The notes: generated by a model not told the origin, from the sequence alone. 64,000 nt of DNA from Lithodes maja (GCA_037953745.1 JBAKBP010004417.1:1-64000), one strand, 5' to 3'. Positions 21,315 to 33,255 are shown, numbered from the stretch's first letter. Numbers and translations: made by a program.

Positions 21315-21526
21315 TCACCCCTTCAATACCGGTGACAATTTGTTCATGATATTATGCCTTCAAATAGACGATTTTATTAAGCTAAGAATGAACGTCTACC
21401 AATTAGAAGGCAGCAAACTATCCCAATTAATCCTTTTAGCTACTATATATCATCCCTAAGCTTCATAAAATCGTCTAAATGCGGCTGAAATCCATAAAAA
21501 AGACGTCACCGGTAGTGAAGGGGTTA
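21315..21526. mobile_element. TTAA family B foldback MITE
   Basis: CCCTTCAATACCGGTGACAA at the start pairs with GACGTCACCGGTAGTGAAGG at the end, which is followed by GGTTAA. The arms AGACGATTTTATTAAGCTAAG and CTTCATAAAATCGTCT are complementary. Confidence 0.78.
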
Positions 21527-21529
21527 AAG

Positions 21530-22690
21530 ATAAAGTGGCGTAGTGTAGTGTATACAAAGGTGTGTTTTGCTCCAATGTTTATCTCTGTGTTTTAGCTCTT
21601 TGTGTGTGTTTTGTGTGTTAGGTGTGTTTTGCTCCAATGTTTATCTGTGTTTTAGCTCTTTGTGTGTGTTTTGTGTGTTAGGTGTGTTTTGCTCCAATGT
21701 TCATCTCAGTGTTTTAGCTTTTTGTGTGTGTTTTGTGTTACTTTGGTGTGTTAGGTGTGTTACTTAGGTGTGTTTTGCTCCAATGTTCATCTCCGTGTTT
21801 CAGCTTTTTGTGTGTTTTGTGTGTTACTTTGGTGTGTTAGGTGTGTTACTTAGGTGTGTTAGGTGTGTTACTTAGGTTTGTTTTGCTCCAATGTTCATCT
21901 CCGTGTTTTAGCTCTTTGTGTGTGTTTGGTGTGTTACTTTGGTGTGTTAGGTGTGTTACTTAGGTGTGTTAGGTGTGTTTTGCTCCAATGTTCATCTCCG
22001 TGTTTCAGCTTTTTGTGTGTTTTGTGTGTTACTTTGGTGTGTTAGGTGTGTTACTTAGGTGTGTTAGGTGTGTTACTTAGGTTTGTTTTGCTTCAATGTT
22101 CATCTCCGTGTTTTAGCTCTTTGTGTGTGTTTGGTGTGTTACTTTGGTGTGTTAGGTGTGTTAGGTGTGTTACTTAAGTGTGTTTTGCTCCAATGTTCAT
22201 CTCCGTGTTTTAGCTTTTTGTGTGTTAGGTGTGTTACTTTGGTGTGTTAGGTGTGTTACTTAGGTGTGTTAGGTGTGTTGCTTAGGTGTGTTTTGCTCCA
22301 ATGTTCATCTCCGTGTTTTAGCTCTTGTGTGTGTTTTGTGTGTTACTTTGGTGTGTTAGGTGTGTTACTTAGGTGTGTTTGGTGTGTTACTTTGGTGTGT
22401 TAGGTGTGTTAGGTGTGTTACTTAGGTGTGTTACTTAAGTGTGTTTTGCTCCAATGTTCATCTCCGTGTTTTAGCTTTTGTGTGTGTTTGTGTGTTACTT
22501 TGGTGTGTTAGGTGTGTTACTTAGGTGTGTTAGGTGTGTTACTTAGGTGTGTTTTGCTCCAATGTTCATCTCCGTGTTTTAGCTCTTTGTGTGTGTTTTG
22601 TGTGTTACTTTGGTGTGTTAGGTGTGTTACTTAGGTGTGTTACTTAGGTGTGTTTTGCTCCAATGCTCATATCCGTGTGTTAGGTCTTTG
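21530..22690. repeat. GTGTGTTAGG-rich higher-order minisatellite
   Basis: Units of roughly 80-120 bp are each marked by GCTCCAATGTTCATCTCCGT, followed by TTTAGCT and a variable number of GTGTGTTAGGTGTGTTACTT sub-units. Marker blocks occur about a dozen times. The small Cys/Val-rich frames over it are repeat artefacts. Confidence 0.9.
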
Positions 22691-22774
22691 CAACCTGTCA
22701 TTGGCTATTTACTTATCTTGCTATGCAGGACTACTTAGTAGTATCCGGGTTACAGAAAAATCAAATACCTCCCC

Positions 22775-23130
22775 TTAAGGGGAGATGGGTAGTTGTTCTG
22801 GTCCCCCTTCTTCCTTATGTTTAGCTCCATTAGTTTCTAAATTTTAAGACGTTAGGCGCATTAGTTTGACGATTTTTAAGACCATTCGTCCCATTTCGTT
22901 GTCAATTTTAAGACATCGTGCCATTTAAGTGTCGATTTTTTCCTGGCAAGCGATAGCGAGCCTGTAATTATAAGAGGAACCGACCTTCGACCGGGACATT
23001 TTTACTACCGAAAAACGTAAAAATGTATCAAGGGATGTTTTTCTAAATTTGAGGGATGGTTAGCCAAGAAACTAAAACAATATATGAACACATGAATTAA
23101 TAGGCCAAAAAAGCAGCCACTGTCCCTTAA
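22775..23130. mobile_element. TTAA family A element, full-length reference copy (356 bp)
   Basis: This is the cleanest copy with both termini: TTAAGGGGAGATGGGTAGTT at the left and CAGCCACTGTCCCTTAA at the right. Internal landmarks are TTTAGCTCCATTAG, a CCTGGCAAGCGATAGCGAG block, and a palindrome of ACATTTTT and its complement. It carries no open frame. The TTAA flanks suggest piggyBac-type mobilisation, which is an inference. Confidence 0.85.
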
Positions 23131-23296
23131 TGTAACTCGATAACTATAGGACAATATGAATCTAATATGTCTTTGCATTATATTATTGCCTAGTTTTCGT
23201 AATTAAGAACATATTTCACTATAAAATAAATGTTCGTCATAGCTGAGTAATCAAGATAGAGACATAGCAATTTACCATCAGCTGAAGAGAATAGAC

Positions 23297-23493
23297 TTTA
23301 ACCCATTCAGTACCAGCGACTATTGTATTATCTCATTCAGCTTCGGAAGGACGCCTACCAATTAAAAGCTTACCGACTATCTCAAATAATCCTCTTAGCT
23401 ACCATATATCCTTCCCAAATTTCGTAAAATCGTCTAAATGTAGCTAGAATAGAATATAACAGACTTCGCTGGTACTCCAGGGCTAGTGAGAGA
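23297..23493. mobile_element. TTAA family B foldback MITE
   Basis: Begins TTTAACCCATTCAGTACCAG and ends CTTCGCTGGTACTCCAGG. Its arms are complementary through GTAAAATCGTCTAAATGTAGC. Confidence 0.65.
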
Positions 23494-23866
23494 GAGATAT
23501 GAGAGGCACCACAAGAAAACGTCAAGATAAGGACTGTGACTTCAAGAAATATGAAGATAGATAAGGAGAGAAAGGAATAGAGCAGTGATGAAGGCCACAC
23601 TAAGATAGGAAAGAAGTGGCAGAAGATAAACAAAAGAGATACCACATAAAATTTAAGAGGGCGAAAGACGAGGAGGGAGGCAGAATGGAGAATAGGGGGT
23701 AGGATAAAATAAATATATAATGAAACTCTAGAGTTATTCGGAACTCGAAAGTGAAAGGAACAGTTGAAGGTAGAAAAGAAAGGTAATATAGATAGATAGA
23801 TTAACATAATTATGTAGATAGATATGTACTGTAAATTTAGTACACACACACACACACACATGCAGC

Positions 23867-23937
<71 letters not shown>

Positions 23938-24187
23938 GCAAAATATAGAAAGGTAAACAAGTATAAAAGTCAGAAGAAATAAGAGAAAAGGTGAGGATTC
24001 ATGAATAAAGCCAAGAAAAAATAGAATGCAAGAAGGTAGAAAGATGCGAGGATCTCTCAGACCCATTGGAACAAGAACCCCCCAGCAATATAAGGCCTCA
24101 GAGATACAGGGAAACGACGTATGGAAATTTACTGTAAATAGAGTTAAGGGAAGAAGGAGGAACAATGGTAAATGTGTAGATGATAAA
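23494..24187. other. Unassigned purine-rich stretch with (CA)n and (TA)n
   Basis: Purine-rich on the plus strand, with (CA)n at 23844-23860 and (TA)n at 23874-23931. Long minus-strand frames here (23382-23960, 23734-24198) are Phe/Leu/Tyr-rich translations of low-complexity DNA and are not credible genes. Confidence 0.5.
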
Positions 24188-25172
24188 ACCGGTCTCACAC
24201 GAGCAATTGTAGAAGGTGATTATATCGGAGTCTCAAAATGCGAGTCAGAAACAAAGATTATGCTATAGATTAGGAAATTGAATTATGAAGATTGTGTGAG
24301 AGACTTTATTGTTGGAGGTACGTAAATTGCTTGTGTGAAGTAGGCGGTAACTTTCGAAAGCCGTACGCATGAAGCCCGGGGTTGATCAACTATTGGGCGA
24401 GTTGTTACTTAATCATTCCCATGTTTCCAATATACATTACCATTGGACGAATATCATCATATTCAAAATATGCAAGCAGGACCAATGCCCCTTCAGTATC
24501 AAGCTCAATGGGTGTCGTTTGAGAGACAGGGTTGTCAGAGGTTGCGAGAAAAGACAACAAAACAGTGGCAATGTGGTTTCGAGATGTTGGAACTACAACT
24601 GGCCAATGAGATATAACCAGGCGGTGTAGGTCTGCAAAGGTAAAACTACGAACGAGCCAGTTACAACACTCACCTGTGTTGTTGCTTCACTCGCAACCTT
24701 GAGTAAGACCTCCTGGTTCCATCTCTCTGTGCATTTGAATTTAAAGACTGTAATCCTATGTCCGGAGGTGAAGCTAGAACATAGTGACCTCCCAACCCAT
24801 CTCTGCAATTGTGGATGTCAGAAGTGCGGTAGATCAGTGTCGCATTTACAATGTGAATACTAGCACCTGATACATATGATTGAAGTGATTGCGCTGGTTA
24901 CAGACTACATACACAACCACAGCCATTCTAGCAGCACTATACCACTCCGCTTGCACCACTACACACTATACAGGATAAAGGCGGTGTCAATTTTTACAGG
25001 CAATTGTAGACTGGCAGCTTGAAAATGTATACTCCATCAGAATTATACTAGCTAACATAATCTACTTTCGGCTTAGTTTCTGATTACAATGCGAAAGAGC
25101 CTCACAATAGTAAGAGAACAAAATTTGCTTGTAGAAAATTGCCGGAAAAAACGCTAGTGTGACACAGGATTA
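24188..25172. mobile_element. Possible DNA transposon remnant with inverted ends
   Basis: The left sequence CCGGTCTCACACGAGCAATT (24190) resembles the reverse complement of the right end, CCTGTGTCACACTAGCG (ending about 25171). Weaker similarity continues inward (ATGCGAGTCAGAAACAAAG against GCATTGTAATCAGAAACTAAG). TAA/TTA bases flank both ends. Cytosine-led CACAC ends with TWA flanks recall PIF/Harbinger elements. No transposase is recognisable. Confidence 0.35.
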
Positions 25173-25429
25173 ATGGGGGGTTTGGCATTAGCAACTCTTC
25201 CCCGAAACAGGCTAGAGAATCGAAGGAATTATCTCTCTGGAGGAGATTAATTTGTGCCCACCCCCTTGGGGATCAGGGCGTCTGGCATTAGATAGATAGA
25301 CGCCTTCTCATATAAGCACCCAATATTTAACGCTTTCAGTATTTTGAGGACGTATTTTTGTACTATATTTTCCGTTTCAGCAAACGATTTTGTGCAATTT
25401 AGAAAGGTTCTCTAGGAATAAAATATATA

Positions 25430-25433
<4 letters not shown>
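25173..25433. other. GATA-tailed repeat end and half family B element
   Basis: AGGGCGTCTGGCATTAGATAG near 25271 is a second copy of the GATA-tailed sequence near 20800. TTAACGCTTTCAGTATTTTG at 25328 starts half of a family B element. No gene is seen. Confidence 0.4.
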
Positions 25434-25524
<91 letters not shown>

Positions 25525-25616
25525 GTATGTGTATATATGCATATATGCATATATAGTTTGTAAGGCCAGACTGCCTAGTAAGGACCTTGAGGTCTGTGTG
25601 GTCTGTGTATCTATGT

Positions 25617-25707
<91 letters not shown>
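25434..25707. repeat. Two (CT)n microsatellites
   Basis: CT tracts at 25434-25518 and 25619-25707 are separated by about 100 bases of unique sequence. Confidence 0.97.
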
Positions 25708-25714
<7 letters not shown>

Positions 25715-26095
25715 CACATTCAAACACAGAACCACTTATATATTATCCCCATGCCAGACAATTCCTCAAAACACAAGTGGAAGAAACAATTGCCTGTCGA
25801 GACGCATGACTGATGAGACAAGAAGAAAATGGACTGCAACTTTGCTAAATCGTTCGCCTGTGTATTAAGTTATCGCGAAACCCTGCTTATTCGTTAAATG
25901 GATATATTATAATAATTTATTAAACTACAGAAAGTCAGCTTATAGTCAGCAAGGGGCTCCAAATGGTATTATATTAGCAGACACAATGCACACAATATAA
26001 TGTTTTTGTTAGATGTAATAGGTCGATTATATAATACAGTACAGTTTTCGTCCTTGCCGATATTCACGCAAATTCTATAATATATAACTACATCT
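25708..26095. other. Unassigned AT-rich left flank of element 2
   Basis: No gene or repeat is recognised. The last bases, ACTACATCT, adjoin the LTR. Confidence 0.5.
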
Positions 26096-27913
26096 TGTGA
26101 CGCACCCAGTGCGTGGCAACGTAACCTGATTGTACTCCTTGGTACTCCACTGTACCGCCACGGTGTGGTACCGTGTACCGTTGTACCGTGCTGGCTGCTT
26201 ATATTGAGTGTGACAACGTATAACTATGTTCTTTGTATCTCTGCAAAGGTCTCGTCATGTGCTAACCAGTGGTGGGTTTTGTTTTAAGCCATGTCGAGAC
26301 CTTCCATTTAATATGTAGTATCAATAGAGAAGTTGATAGATAAGACAATAGGAATTCAGAGAGAGAGAGTGAGTTAGACTTCAGAGCGAGAGGGTAGCAA
26401 CGCGCCACGCTGCCGGAGTGGTGGTTGCCAGACGTATGGACCGGTTGGCAGCCTTGCGCTTATAGCTAGGTGCGACAGGGTTGGTAGTCCATTGCCGCCT
26501 GCCTATGCTGCCTGGGTTGCCCATGTTGTCGTACTGCACATTGCATGGAGGCTCGCTGTGTGTTCCATGATCAGGTTGCCTAGAACCTTTGAGATTCTAA
26601 CATCCCTTGCTCTCTCTCCCAACTTCTCACGGTTGCACTCTTTCTCTCTGACGACATTACTCTCATTTCATTCTTCTCTCTATTTAAATGCATAACCTTC
26701 CCTTGAGGTCCTAAAGGAGTTTCAGCACTCACCTCTCGTATTACTCTTAGGACAAGCATATATTTACATGTATTAGATTTAAGGGGTTAATGTGAACAGC
26801 GATCTTCTTGATGAGGATAGTTGGTGAACGTTCTACATGTTCACGAGTTATATGCCCAGCTCATCATCCAATTTGTGACTAGACTAGTGCCATGTGTAAG
26901 AGCCCGACCATGCCCAGGAGTTGTCTGTAGAGGGGCGAGGACTTAGCCTTGATTTGCCTACCGAGCCAGGAGCGAGTGCAGTACCAGAGACTACAGCTCG
27001 CTCGTAGTGCCGGTATAGTAGAGTAACGTAATTTATCTGTCCTTGTGTTCTCTGCAGTCTTTTCCTGGGTTCTCGCTTTCGGTGCTGGGACTCGTTGTTC
27101 CTGTGACTTGGCCTGCTAGCTAGAACACATGGGGATGATGAGTGGGTGATATCTTTATTTTACTATGCATTGCAGCTCTCTTTAAGTATATGTATGTAAC
27201 ACTTTACAATACACATTACTCACACACAAGACAACACTATTAATACTTTCATGTATCAATTAACTGCACTGTCGTTTTGCTGCTGTGTCCGGAGTTCTGT
27301 TGCGTAGGGCGCATACGGACTCAGAGGGGAGACAGAGTGAGAGAAGCGAAGTAGCCTATGCGGTAGTAGGCTACCGGCGCAGTACTGTTGCCTGCAACCT
27401 TTTAGTTATTCCAAGTATAGATTCATTGTTATAATAAGTGACTACTATTTATGTTCCTTCCATGTGTATTATTAGGTATCTACTGGATCATGAACATCTT
27501 GTATGCTACATGCTAGTGCATGTTAGTAGGGGACAGTTATTCTAGTGCACGCGCTTTCAAGTAGGCGTGTACATTTGTCATTTAGCATTTCACTGTCATA
27601 CCTTTAGCCTGCTTCTATTCTACATTATTAGAGGCTTAATATTAACGTAGTTTCTTGAGTATTGCATTTCTTTAGTAATAACGTAACCTATAAATGTCTG
27701 AGGGAGTTTAGCCTCATAGCCTACCCCTGTTGTACACTTTCGCCGAGTTAAGGTATCTCGTTACCATAGACGATAACTCTGTAGGGCGTTGGTGCTTTTG
27801 TTGTCTGGAGCATATAGTATTTGGGACTGGAATCGAGCGTGTCGTTGTCACATAAGCCATTTCTGTCCTACGATCAAGAATCCCGAATATGTATTGCCGA
27901 TCCAGCCGTAACA
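26096..27913 (+). repeat. 5' LTR of Gmr1-like element 2 (1818 bp)
   Basis: It starts TGTGACGCACCCAGTGCGTG and ends GATCCAGCCGTAACA. It matches the 3' LTR (33536-35346) with about 20 single differences and a 9-10 base indel near the start, roughly 1% divergence by eye. A TATTTAAAT box-like motif lies at about 26681. Small frames inside recur in the other LTRs and are not genes. Confidence 0.95.
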
Positions 27914-27916
27914 AAA

Positions 27917-27932
27917 TGGCGACCTTGCCAGG
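27917..27932 (+). promoter_or_regulatory. Primer-binding site of element 2
   Basis: TGGCGACCTTGCCAGG lies three bases after the LTR end and starts with TGG, as needed to pair with a tRNA 3' CCA end. tRNA-Arg is a candidate by resemblance only. Confidence 0.75.
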
Positions 27933-28155
27933 ATTCAGTAGTATCCTATCACATGTTTTTTGGAGAACTATTCTATGCTACCTAGTAGAGCTGGCTAGAA
28001 TTTTCTTGCATATTGGAGGAATTTTTATTGTGTCATTATTGTATTGGTGGACTTGCAGATTGTTTCGTTAGGGGTGTCTAGAGTAGAGTCATTCAAGCAT
28101 CTTTAACATTTTGTGAGTCGAGACTGCAATTAGTAATAAGCACTTCTTTTTTTTT

Positions 28156-31100
28156 ATGAACAGCAATTGTATAACCAGCACTATGTCTAATGACTCATCA
28201 TTTACGGGGGAGGATAACACGGTACAGCCTAGTGACCAGCAAGTACAACAGATATTTAGGGAGGGGAGTGTTATAAGTGGAGAGAGGGATGCCCGGGCAT
28301 TTTTGCAGACACCTTTGACCGAACAGCGCCTGCAGGCTATTGATTGTTACGGTCTTCGCTGTTTAGCCACGGTTTTGGGGCGGGACTGTCCTGACAGTTG
28401 GCCCAAGAAGAATTTGGTGGCATGTTTGTTGGGTGATGGCGATGGGGCGGTGGGTGGAGTGGGGTCTTGGGGGGTTCCCTCCAAGCCTCCATTCCACTCT
28501 ACCCCTGAGCTGGGCCCTCAGCCAGCGAGTCTTAGCACGATGCAGCAGGAGGGTTCTCAAGGGCAAGCTGGCTTACCCGTAAACACGTCTCGGTGTGGAT
28601 CCCCCATTTTGTGCTCTCCCCCCCCAGGCCTGTCTCCTGAGATGTTATTTCAGCTAGAACTAGCTAAGTTTAAGCTGCAGGAGACTCGGATACAACAGGC
28701 TAGTATAGAACGCATAGAGGTTGCTAGAATCCAAGCCAATCAGGATGCAACCAGGTACCAGGCTGAAATGGATGTCGAGAAGTCTAGAGTAGAGACCACG
28801 GGGCGTCATCTCTGTGGTGGGCACTGGGTTACAGACTCACTTTCGCATTTAATTAAGTTAGTACCCGCATTTGATGAGACAGCAGTGACTGAGTTTTTTG
28901 CTCGTTTCGAAAAGAAGTGTCGTGAGTATGACTGGCCGGAGGTTAAATGGGCAGCATTAGTTTCATCACGTCTAGTGGGTAAGGGGTTGAAAGCCTACGA
29001 TGCACTGTCACTGGACGAGAGTGTCGTGTATGGACTGGTGAAGGAGGCTGTGCTCCGGGCCTACGAACTGCAACCCGAAACTTATAGATTGAAGTTCCGT
29101 GGCGTGAATAAGAAGAGCGACGTCAGTTTTATGGAGCACGCACGGGACTTAACAGATGCATGTAATAACTGGTTTCGGTCCGAGCACGCAGAGTCGGCTG
29201 AGGAAATTAAGCAACTTTTCTATCTGGAACAGTTTTACAAATGTACTGGAACCGATCTAACGCTGAACATTAAGGAAAAATGTCCCAAGACAGTAGAGGA
29301 GGCTGCCAAGATGGCAGACCTCAGATTATCATTGATTCGTGGTTGCGGTGCCGCTCAGAGGGCTGAGTCAGGGCAGAAGGGGCGCTATACCCCACCCACC
29401 AGAGTTTTCGATAATAACAAATCCTATGACACACATAACCACACTAAATGCATTGCACCTAATAACACCTACAAACACAAGCCTCTCCCGTTTACTAAAG
29501 GTCAGGCCCCTTCTTCGCCCGCACAAGGGAAGAAGCCCATTGGGGATGTGAAATGTTACAAATGTCAGAAGCTAGGCCATTATTCACGTGAGTGCCCTAG
29601 TAACACTCCCGCTAAGCCGGTGTCATTGGTTCACAGTATCGGTGTGTCTCTGAAGGCTGCAGCAACTGCCCGGGGTAGGTTGTCAGCAGCTGAGGCACAC
29701 GCGGTAAAGAAGCGTACGGAAGGCTCGACACCTGTCCGGGACACTTTCTGTAGCCATCGGGGGCACGGGTTTGTGAGCTGGGGGAGTGAACTACGGAGGG
29801 TTGACTTGCTGAGGGATACGGGGGCTTCGCAAACTTTGTTGAGGAACTTCACAGGGAAACCGATAAATGCGGCCAGAGTTGTTGTGGTGCAGGGTATAAA
29901 TGCTACGAGGTCATACCCACTTGTGAGGTTGGAGTTGAGAGTGGGAGAGGTGTGCAGGGAGCTGGATGTAGGGATCGTTGAGTGTTTGCCAGTTGAGGGC
30001 GTCGGCCTTCTTCTCGGCAACGACTTTGCGGTGCCCACTTCCGGGACTCCACCCTTAGTCGTTGCCGAGAGGGCGGCCGACGTGGATGGTGAGAATCGGG
30101 AATGGGTTGGGAGGTGCCAACAGGATGAGATGGCCTGTGTGGTAACCCGATCTCGCTCTGCGGCTCCTGCACAGCCTAGCACTCAACCTCGGGGACAGTG
30201 GAGGAAGGATCAGGAGAAGGTTGCTAAGGGCAGGAAAAGGGACATTGATTCTGCTGCACTTCTCGGTGATTCGGTACTTGGACCTATAATAAACACGGGA
30301 GTTGACTCTGGCCCAGATATGGTGTGTAACAAGGCAGAGTTGGGTAAGACTTCGCGTGAGGCAAGAGCTGTAGCGAGAGCCACTAAGGCAGTAGAGCCTA
30401 CTAGCCGGGGTAATGTCTTATTACAAAACCATCTTGATGCATTGACGCCCAGGGACATTAGTGAGCAGCAGCTGCAAGACGCTAGCCTAGCTCGTTATAG
30501 CAATGGTGCCATAGAGTTGGAGGAAGATGGGGATGCGAAGCCGGGAGATTTCTTTAGGCTCAACAGGATATTGTACCGCAGATTTCTAGACCCCAAATCG
30601 AAGTGGGAGGGCGGTGCGAGGGTAGTAGACCAGGTGGTTGTTCCAAATAAGTATAGAGAGTCCTTATTGTGTCTGGCGCATGATGTGCCGGTGGCGGGTC
30701 ATTTGGGGGTAACAAAAACATTGGCGGCATTGGGCAGGTTTTTCTGGTGGCCTGGGGTCAAGGCTGATGTCTGTGCATGGGTGGCTGGGTGTGCGACCTG
30801 CCAGACAACGGGGAAGCCTAACCAGACAATCCCGAAGGCACCTTTGTTTCCCATACCTGTCACCGGGCCTCCGTTCAGCAAAGTTGTAGTAGATTTGGTT
30901 GGCCCTTTCCCGCCTACTAGTAGTGGCAATAAATTCCTGTTGACAATCATGGATGTGGCTACGAGATACCCGGACGCATACCCCATGAGAAACGGCTCGG
31001 CAAAGGCAGTTGTTAAAAACTTATTATTGTTCTGTTCCCGTTATGGATTTCCACGTGAGGTGCAGTCAGACCAGGGGAGCAATTTTACATCCAAATTGTT

Positions 31101-33255
31101 CAAGCAAACCCTTCAGTTGCACGGTATATGTTCTGTAGTGTCGTCAGCCTACCATCCCGAGAGTCAGGGAGTCTTGGAGCGGTGGCACTCGACCCTGAAG
31201 AGTATGCTACGCTGTTACTGTGCAGAACATGACACTGATTGGGATTTGGGTCTGCCGTATGTTCTGTTCGCTGCACGTGAAGTCCCAGGAGAGAGCCTGG
31301 GGTTCAGTCCAAATCAACTAGTCTTTGGCCATAATGTGAGAGGACCTTTAAGTATGGTGAAAGAGATCTGGGAGGGCGAAGAGAAGCCGGGGTCTGTACT
31401 TAAATATATCCTTGAGAGCCGGGAGAGACTTATAGGTTGCATGGCAGCGGCAGGTAATAACTTGGTTAATGCACAGGCGGTCATGAAGCACCAGTATGAC
31501 GCCAAGGTGAAGCTTCGGGAGTTTTCGGTGGGTCAGGAGGTAATGTTGCTTTTACCTTTGCCTGGACACCCCCTTTCTGCCAAGTTTATTGGGCCGTATG
31601 TGGTGGCTAAGAAACTGTCCGACCTTGATTATCTCGTTGCAACACCTGACCGTAGAAAAAAACATCAGTTATGTCATGTTAACCTCATGAAAGAGTATGT
31701 GAGACGCCCCTCAGAGCCTCTCACTGTCCCTGTGCTGGCCTGCAGCGGCCAGGGTGGAGAAGGAGGTGGGGACAGTCATGCTGCTAAGGAGGATAGCTGG
31801 GACTGTGTCATTTCCGCGGAACAGTGGGCGGGGAATACTGAACAAGAGGCTAGGCAAGCTGTAAGTCACCTGCCTGAGCACCAGGGTGCTGCTGTCCTAG
31901 GCCTGTTCAGGTCATACCCCTCTGTTTTCGCCGAACACCCAGGTCTCACTACTCAGGTAACGCACGACGTGGACGTCGGTGATAATGTGCCCTTCAAGTC
32001 AGTGCCCTACCGTGTGCCCCCGGTAAAGTTGCCAGCTTTACGGGAGGAGTTAAAGTACATGGTTGAGAGAGGGATGATCACTGAAGGTTATGTGAAGTGG
32101 ACATCACCCGTCACGTTGCAGCCAAAACCTGACGGCAAGGTGCGGTTCTGCATAGATTTTCGTAGGCTAAATGGCTTGACCACTACCAACCCTTACCCTT
32201 TGCCTCGAGTTGACGACAGCGTGGACAAGATAGGGAATGCAAAGTACCTTACTAAAATTGATCTTGTAAAAGGCTACTGGCAAGTACCCCTGTCGGACCG
32301 AGCTAAGCAAGTTTGTGGTTTTGTGGTAGATGGCAAGACCTACCAATGTAACGTAATGCCTTATGGGCTTAAGAACGCACCTGCCACGTTTCAGAACCTG
32401 ATGAACGATATTTGTGACGAAATCCCTAACTGCACGGTCTACCTTGATGACGTGATAGTGTATGATGACAATTTTGAAAATCACCTAAGGCACTTAGAGA
32501 CCCTGTTTGGGAAGTTGCACGATGCTGGGCTGGTGGTGAACCTGAGGAAGTGCGAGTTTGTAAAGGCTACTGTGCAGTATCTTGGCTTCGTGGTCGGGTT
32601 AGGCCGGGTGTGCCCCCCCCTGAGCAAGATACAGGCTATCAATATGTTTCCCAGGCCCACCACTAAGCGCCAGGTCATGCGGTTCCTAGGTATGATAGGC
32701 TATTATTGGCGCTTCATCCGGGGATACTCTACTGTCTTAGCACCGTTAACTGATCTACTGTCGAAGTCAGTGAAGTTCTGTTGGGCTGCGGAGTGTCAGA
32801 GGGCTTTCGACCTAGTCAAGCACCTGCTGTGTACACATCCGATTTTGAGAGCCCCAGACTTCTCCAGGAGTTTTCAGCTGGCGACTGATGCCAGCGGTGT
32901 GGGTGCCGGGGCAGTGTTACTGCAGACTGATTCCGAGGGCTTGGAACACCCAGTGAGCTTCTTTTCTCGCAAGTTTAATTCGGCACAAAGGAATTACTCG
33001 ACTATAGAGAAGGAGCTTCTTGCTATCGTTTTGTCGCTCAAACATTTCGAAGTTTATGTTCCAGCCTACGGCCCGGTAGTGACGATTTATACGGACCATC
33101 ATCCCTTGAAATTCCTAAATCAGTTTCACAATCGGAATATGCGGTTGACCAGGTGGTCCCTAATGCTCCAAGAGTATAATCTCAACATTCAGCATATTGC
33201 CGGGAGTGAGAACGTGATAGCAGATTGTCTATCAAGGGTTGATGATCCAGGATAG
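28156..33255 (+). CDS. Gag-Pol polyprotein of Gmr1-like LTR retrotransposon, copy 2
   Basis: This 1699-residue frame has the same layout as copy 1. A Gag region spans about residues 1-460 and the CCHC knuckle lies at 467-480. The protease DTGA lies near 554. The integrase HHCC finger is near 842-880, and the integrase core has D near 913, D near 971 and E 35 residues further. An integrase GPY tail follows near 1140. Reverse transcriptase (about 1290-1500) has YLDDVIVY near 1432, and RNase H has D near 1578. A spacer of about 100 residues between integrase and RT is rich in Gly, Glu and Ser. The start ATG follows the leader and a T-run. Both LTRs, the primer site and a G-rich tract flank the frame, so the element is structurally complete. 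All catalytic motifs are intact. One notable change is YYWRF in place of YYRRF in the RT thumb region. Confidence 0.96.
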   Translation: MNSNCITSTMSNDSSFTGEDNTVQPSDQQVQQIFREGSVISGERDARAFLQTPLTEQRLQAIDCYGLRCLATVLGRDCPDSWPKKNLVACLLGDGDGAVGGVGSWGVPSKPPFHSTPELGPQPASLSTMQQEGSQGQAGLPVNTSRCGSPILCSPPPGLSPEMLFQLELAKFKLQETRIQQASIERIEVARIQANQDATRYQAEMDVEKSRVETTGRHLCGGHWVTDSLSHLIKLVPAFDETAVTEFFARFEKKCREYDWPEVKWAALVSSRLVGKGLKAYDALSLDESVVYGLVKEAVLRAYELQPETYRLKFRGVNKKSDVSFMEHARDLTDACNNWFRSEHAESAEEIKQLFYLEQFYKCTGTDLTLNIKEKCPKTVEEAAKMADLRLSLIRGCGAAQRAESGQKGRYTPPTRVFDNNKSYDTHNHTKCIAPNNTYKHKPLPFTKGQAPSSPAQGKKPIGDVKCYKCQKLGHYSRECPSNTPAKPVSLVHSIGVSLKAAATARGRLSAAEAHAVKKRTEGSTPVRDTFCSHRGHGFVSWGSELRRVDLLRDTGASQTLLRNFTGKPINAARVVVVQGINATRSYPLVRLELRVGEVCRELDVGIVECLPVEGVGLLLGNDFAVPTSGTPPLVVAERAADVDGENREWVGRCQQDEMACVVTRSRSAAPAQPSTQPRGQWRKDQEKVAKGRKRDIDSAALLGDSVLGPIINTGVDSGPDMVCNKAELGKTSREARAVARATKAVEPTSRGNVLLQNHLDALTPRDISEQQLQDASLARYSNGAIELEEDGDAKPGDFFRLNRILYRRFLDPKSKWEGGARVVDQVVVPNKYRESLLCLAHDVPVAGHLGVTKTLAALGRFFWWPGVKADVCAWVAGCATCQTTGKPNQTIPKAPLFPIPVTGPPFSKVVVDLVGPFPPTSSGNKFLLTIMDVATRYPDAYPMRNGSAKAVVKNLLLFCSRYGFPREVQSDQGSNFTSKLFKQTLQLHGICSVVSSAYHPESQGVLERWHSTLKSMLRCYCAEHDTDWDLGLPYVLFAAREVPGESLGFSPNQLVFGHNVRGPLSMVKEIWEGEEKPGSVLKYILESRERLIGCMAAAGNNLVNAQAVMKHQYDAKVKLREFSVGQEVMLLLPLPGHPLSAKFIGPYVVAKKLSDLDYLVATPDRRKKHQLCHVNLMKEYVRRPSEPLTVPVLACSGQGGEGGGDSHAAKEDSWDCVISAEQWAGNTEQEARQAVSHLPEHQGAAVLGLFRSYPSVFAEHPGLTTQVTHDVDVGDNVPFKSVPYRVPPVKLPALREELKYMVERGMITEGYVKWTSPVTLQPKPDGKVRFCIDFRRLNGLTTTNPYPLPRVDDSVDKIGNAKYLTKIDLVKGYWQVPLSDRAKQVCGFVVDGKTYQCNVMPYGLKNAPATFQNLMNDICDEIPNCTVYLDDVIVYDDNFENHLRHLETLFGKLHDAGLVVNLRKCEFVKATVQYLGFVVGLGRVCPPLSKIQAINMFPRPTTKRQVMRFLGMIGYYWRFIRGYSTVLAPLTDLLSKSVKFCWAAECQRAFDLVKHLLCTHPILRAPDFSRSFQLATDASGVGAGAVLLQTDSEGLEHPVSFFSRKFNSAQRNYSTIEKELLAIVLSLKHFEVYVPAYGPVVTIYTDHHPLKFLNQFHNRNMRLTRWSLMLQEYNLNIQHIAGSENVIADCLSRVDDPG

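Noticed and set aside
23382..24198. Minus-strand frames with hydrophobic stretches
   Set aside because: The composition is Phe/Leu/Tyr/Ile from purine-rich and TA-repeat DNA, with no motif and no support for a gene.
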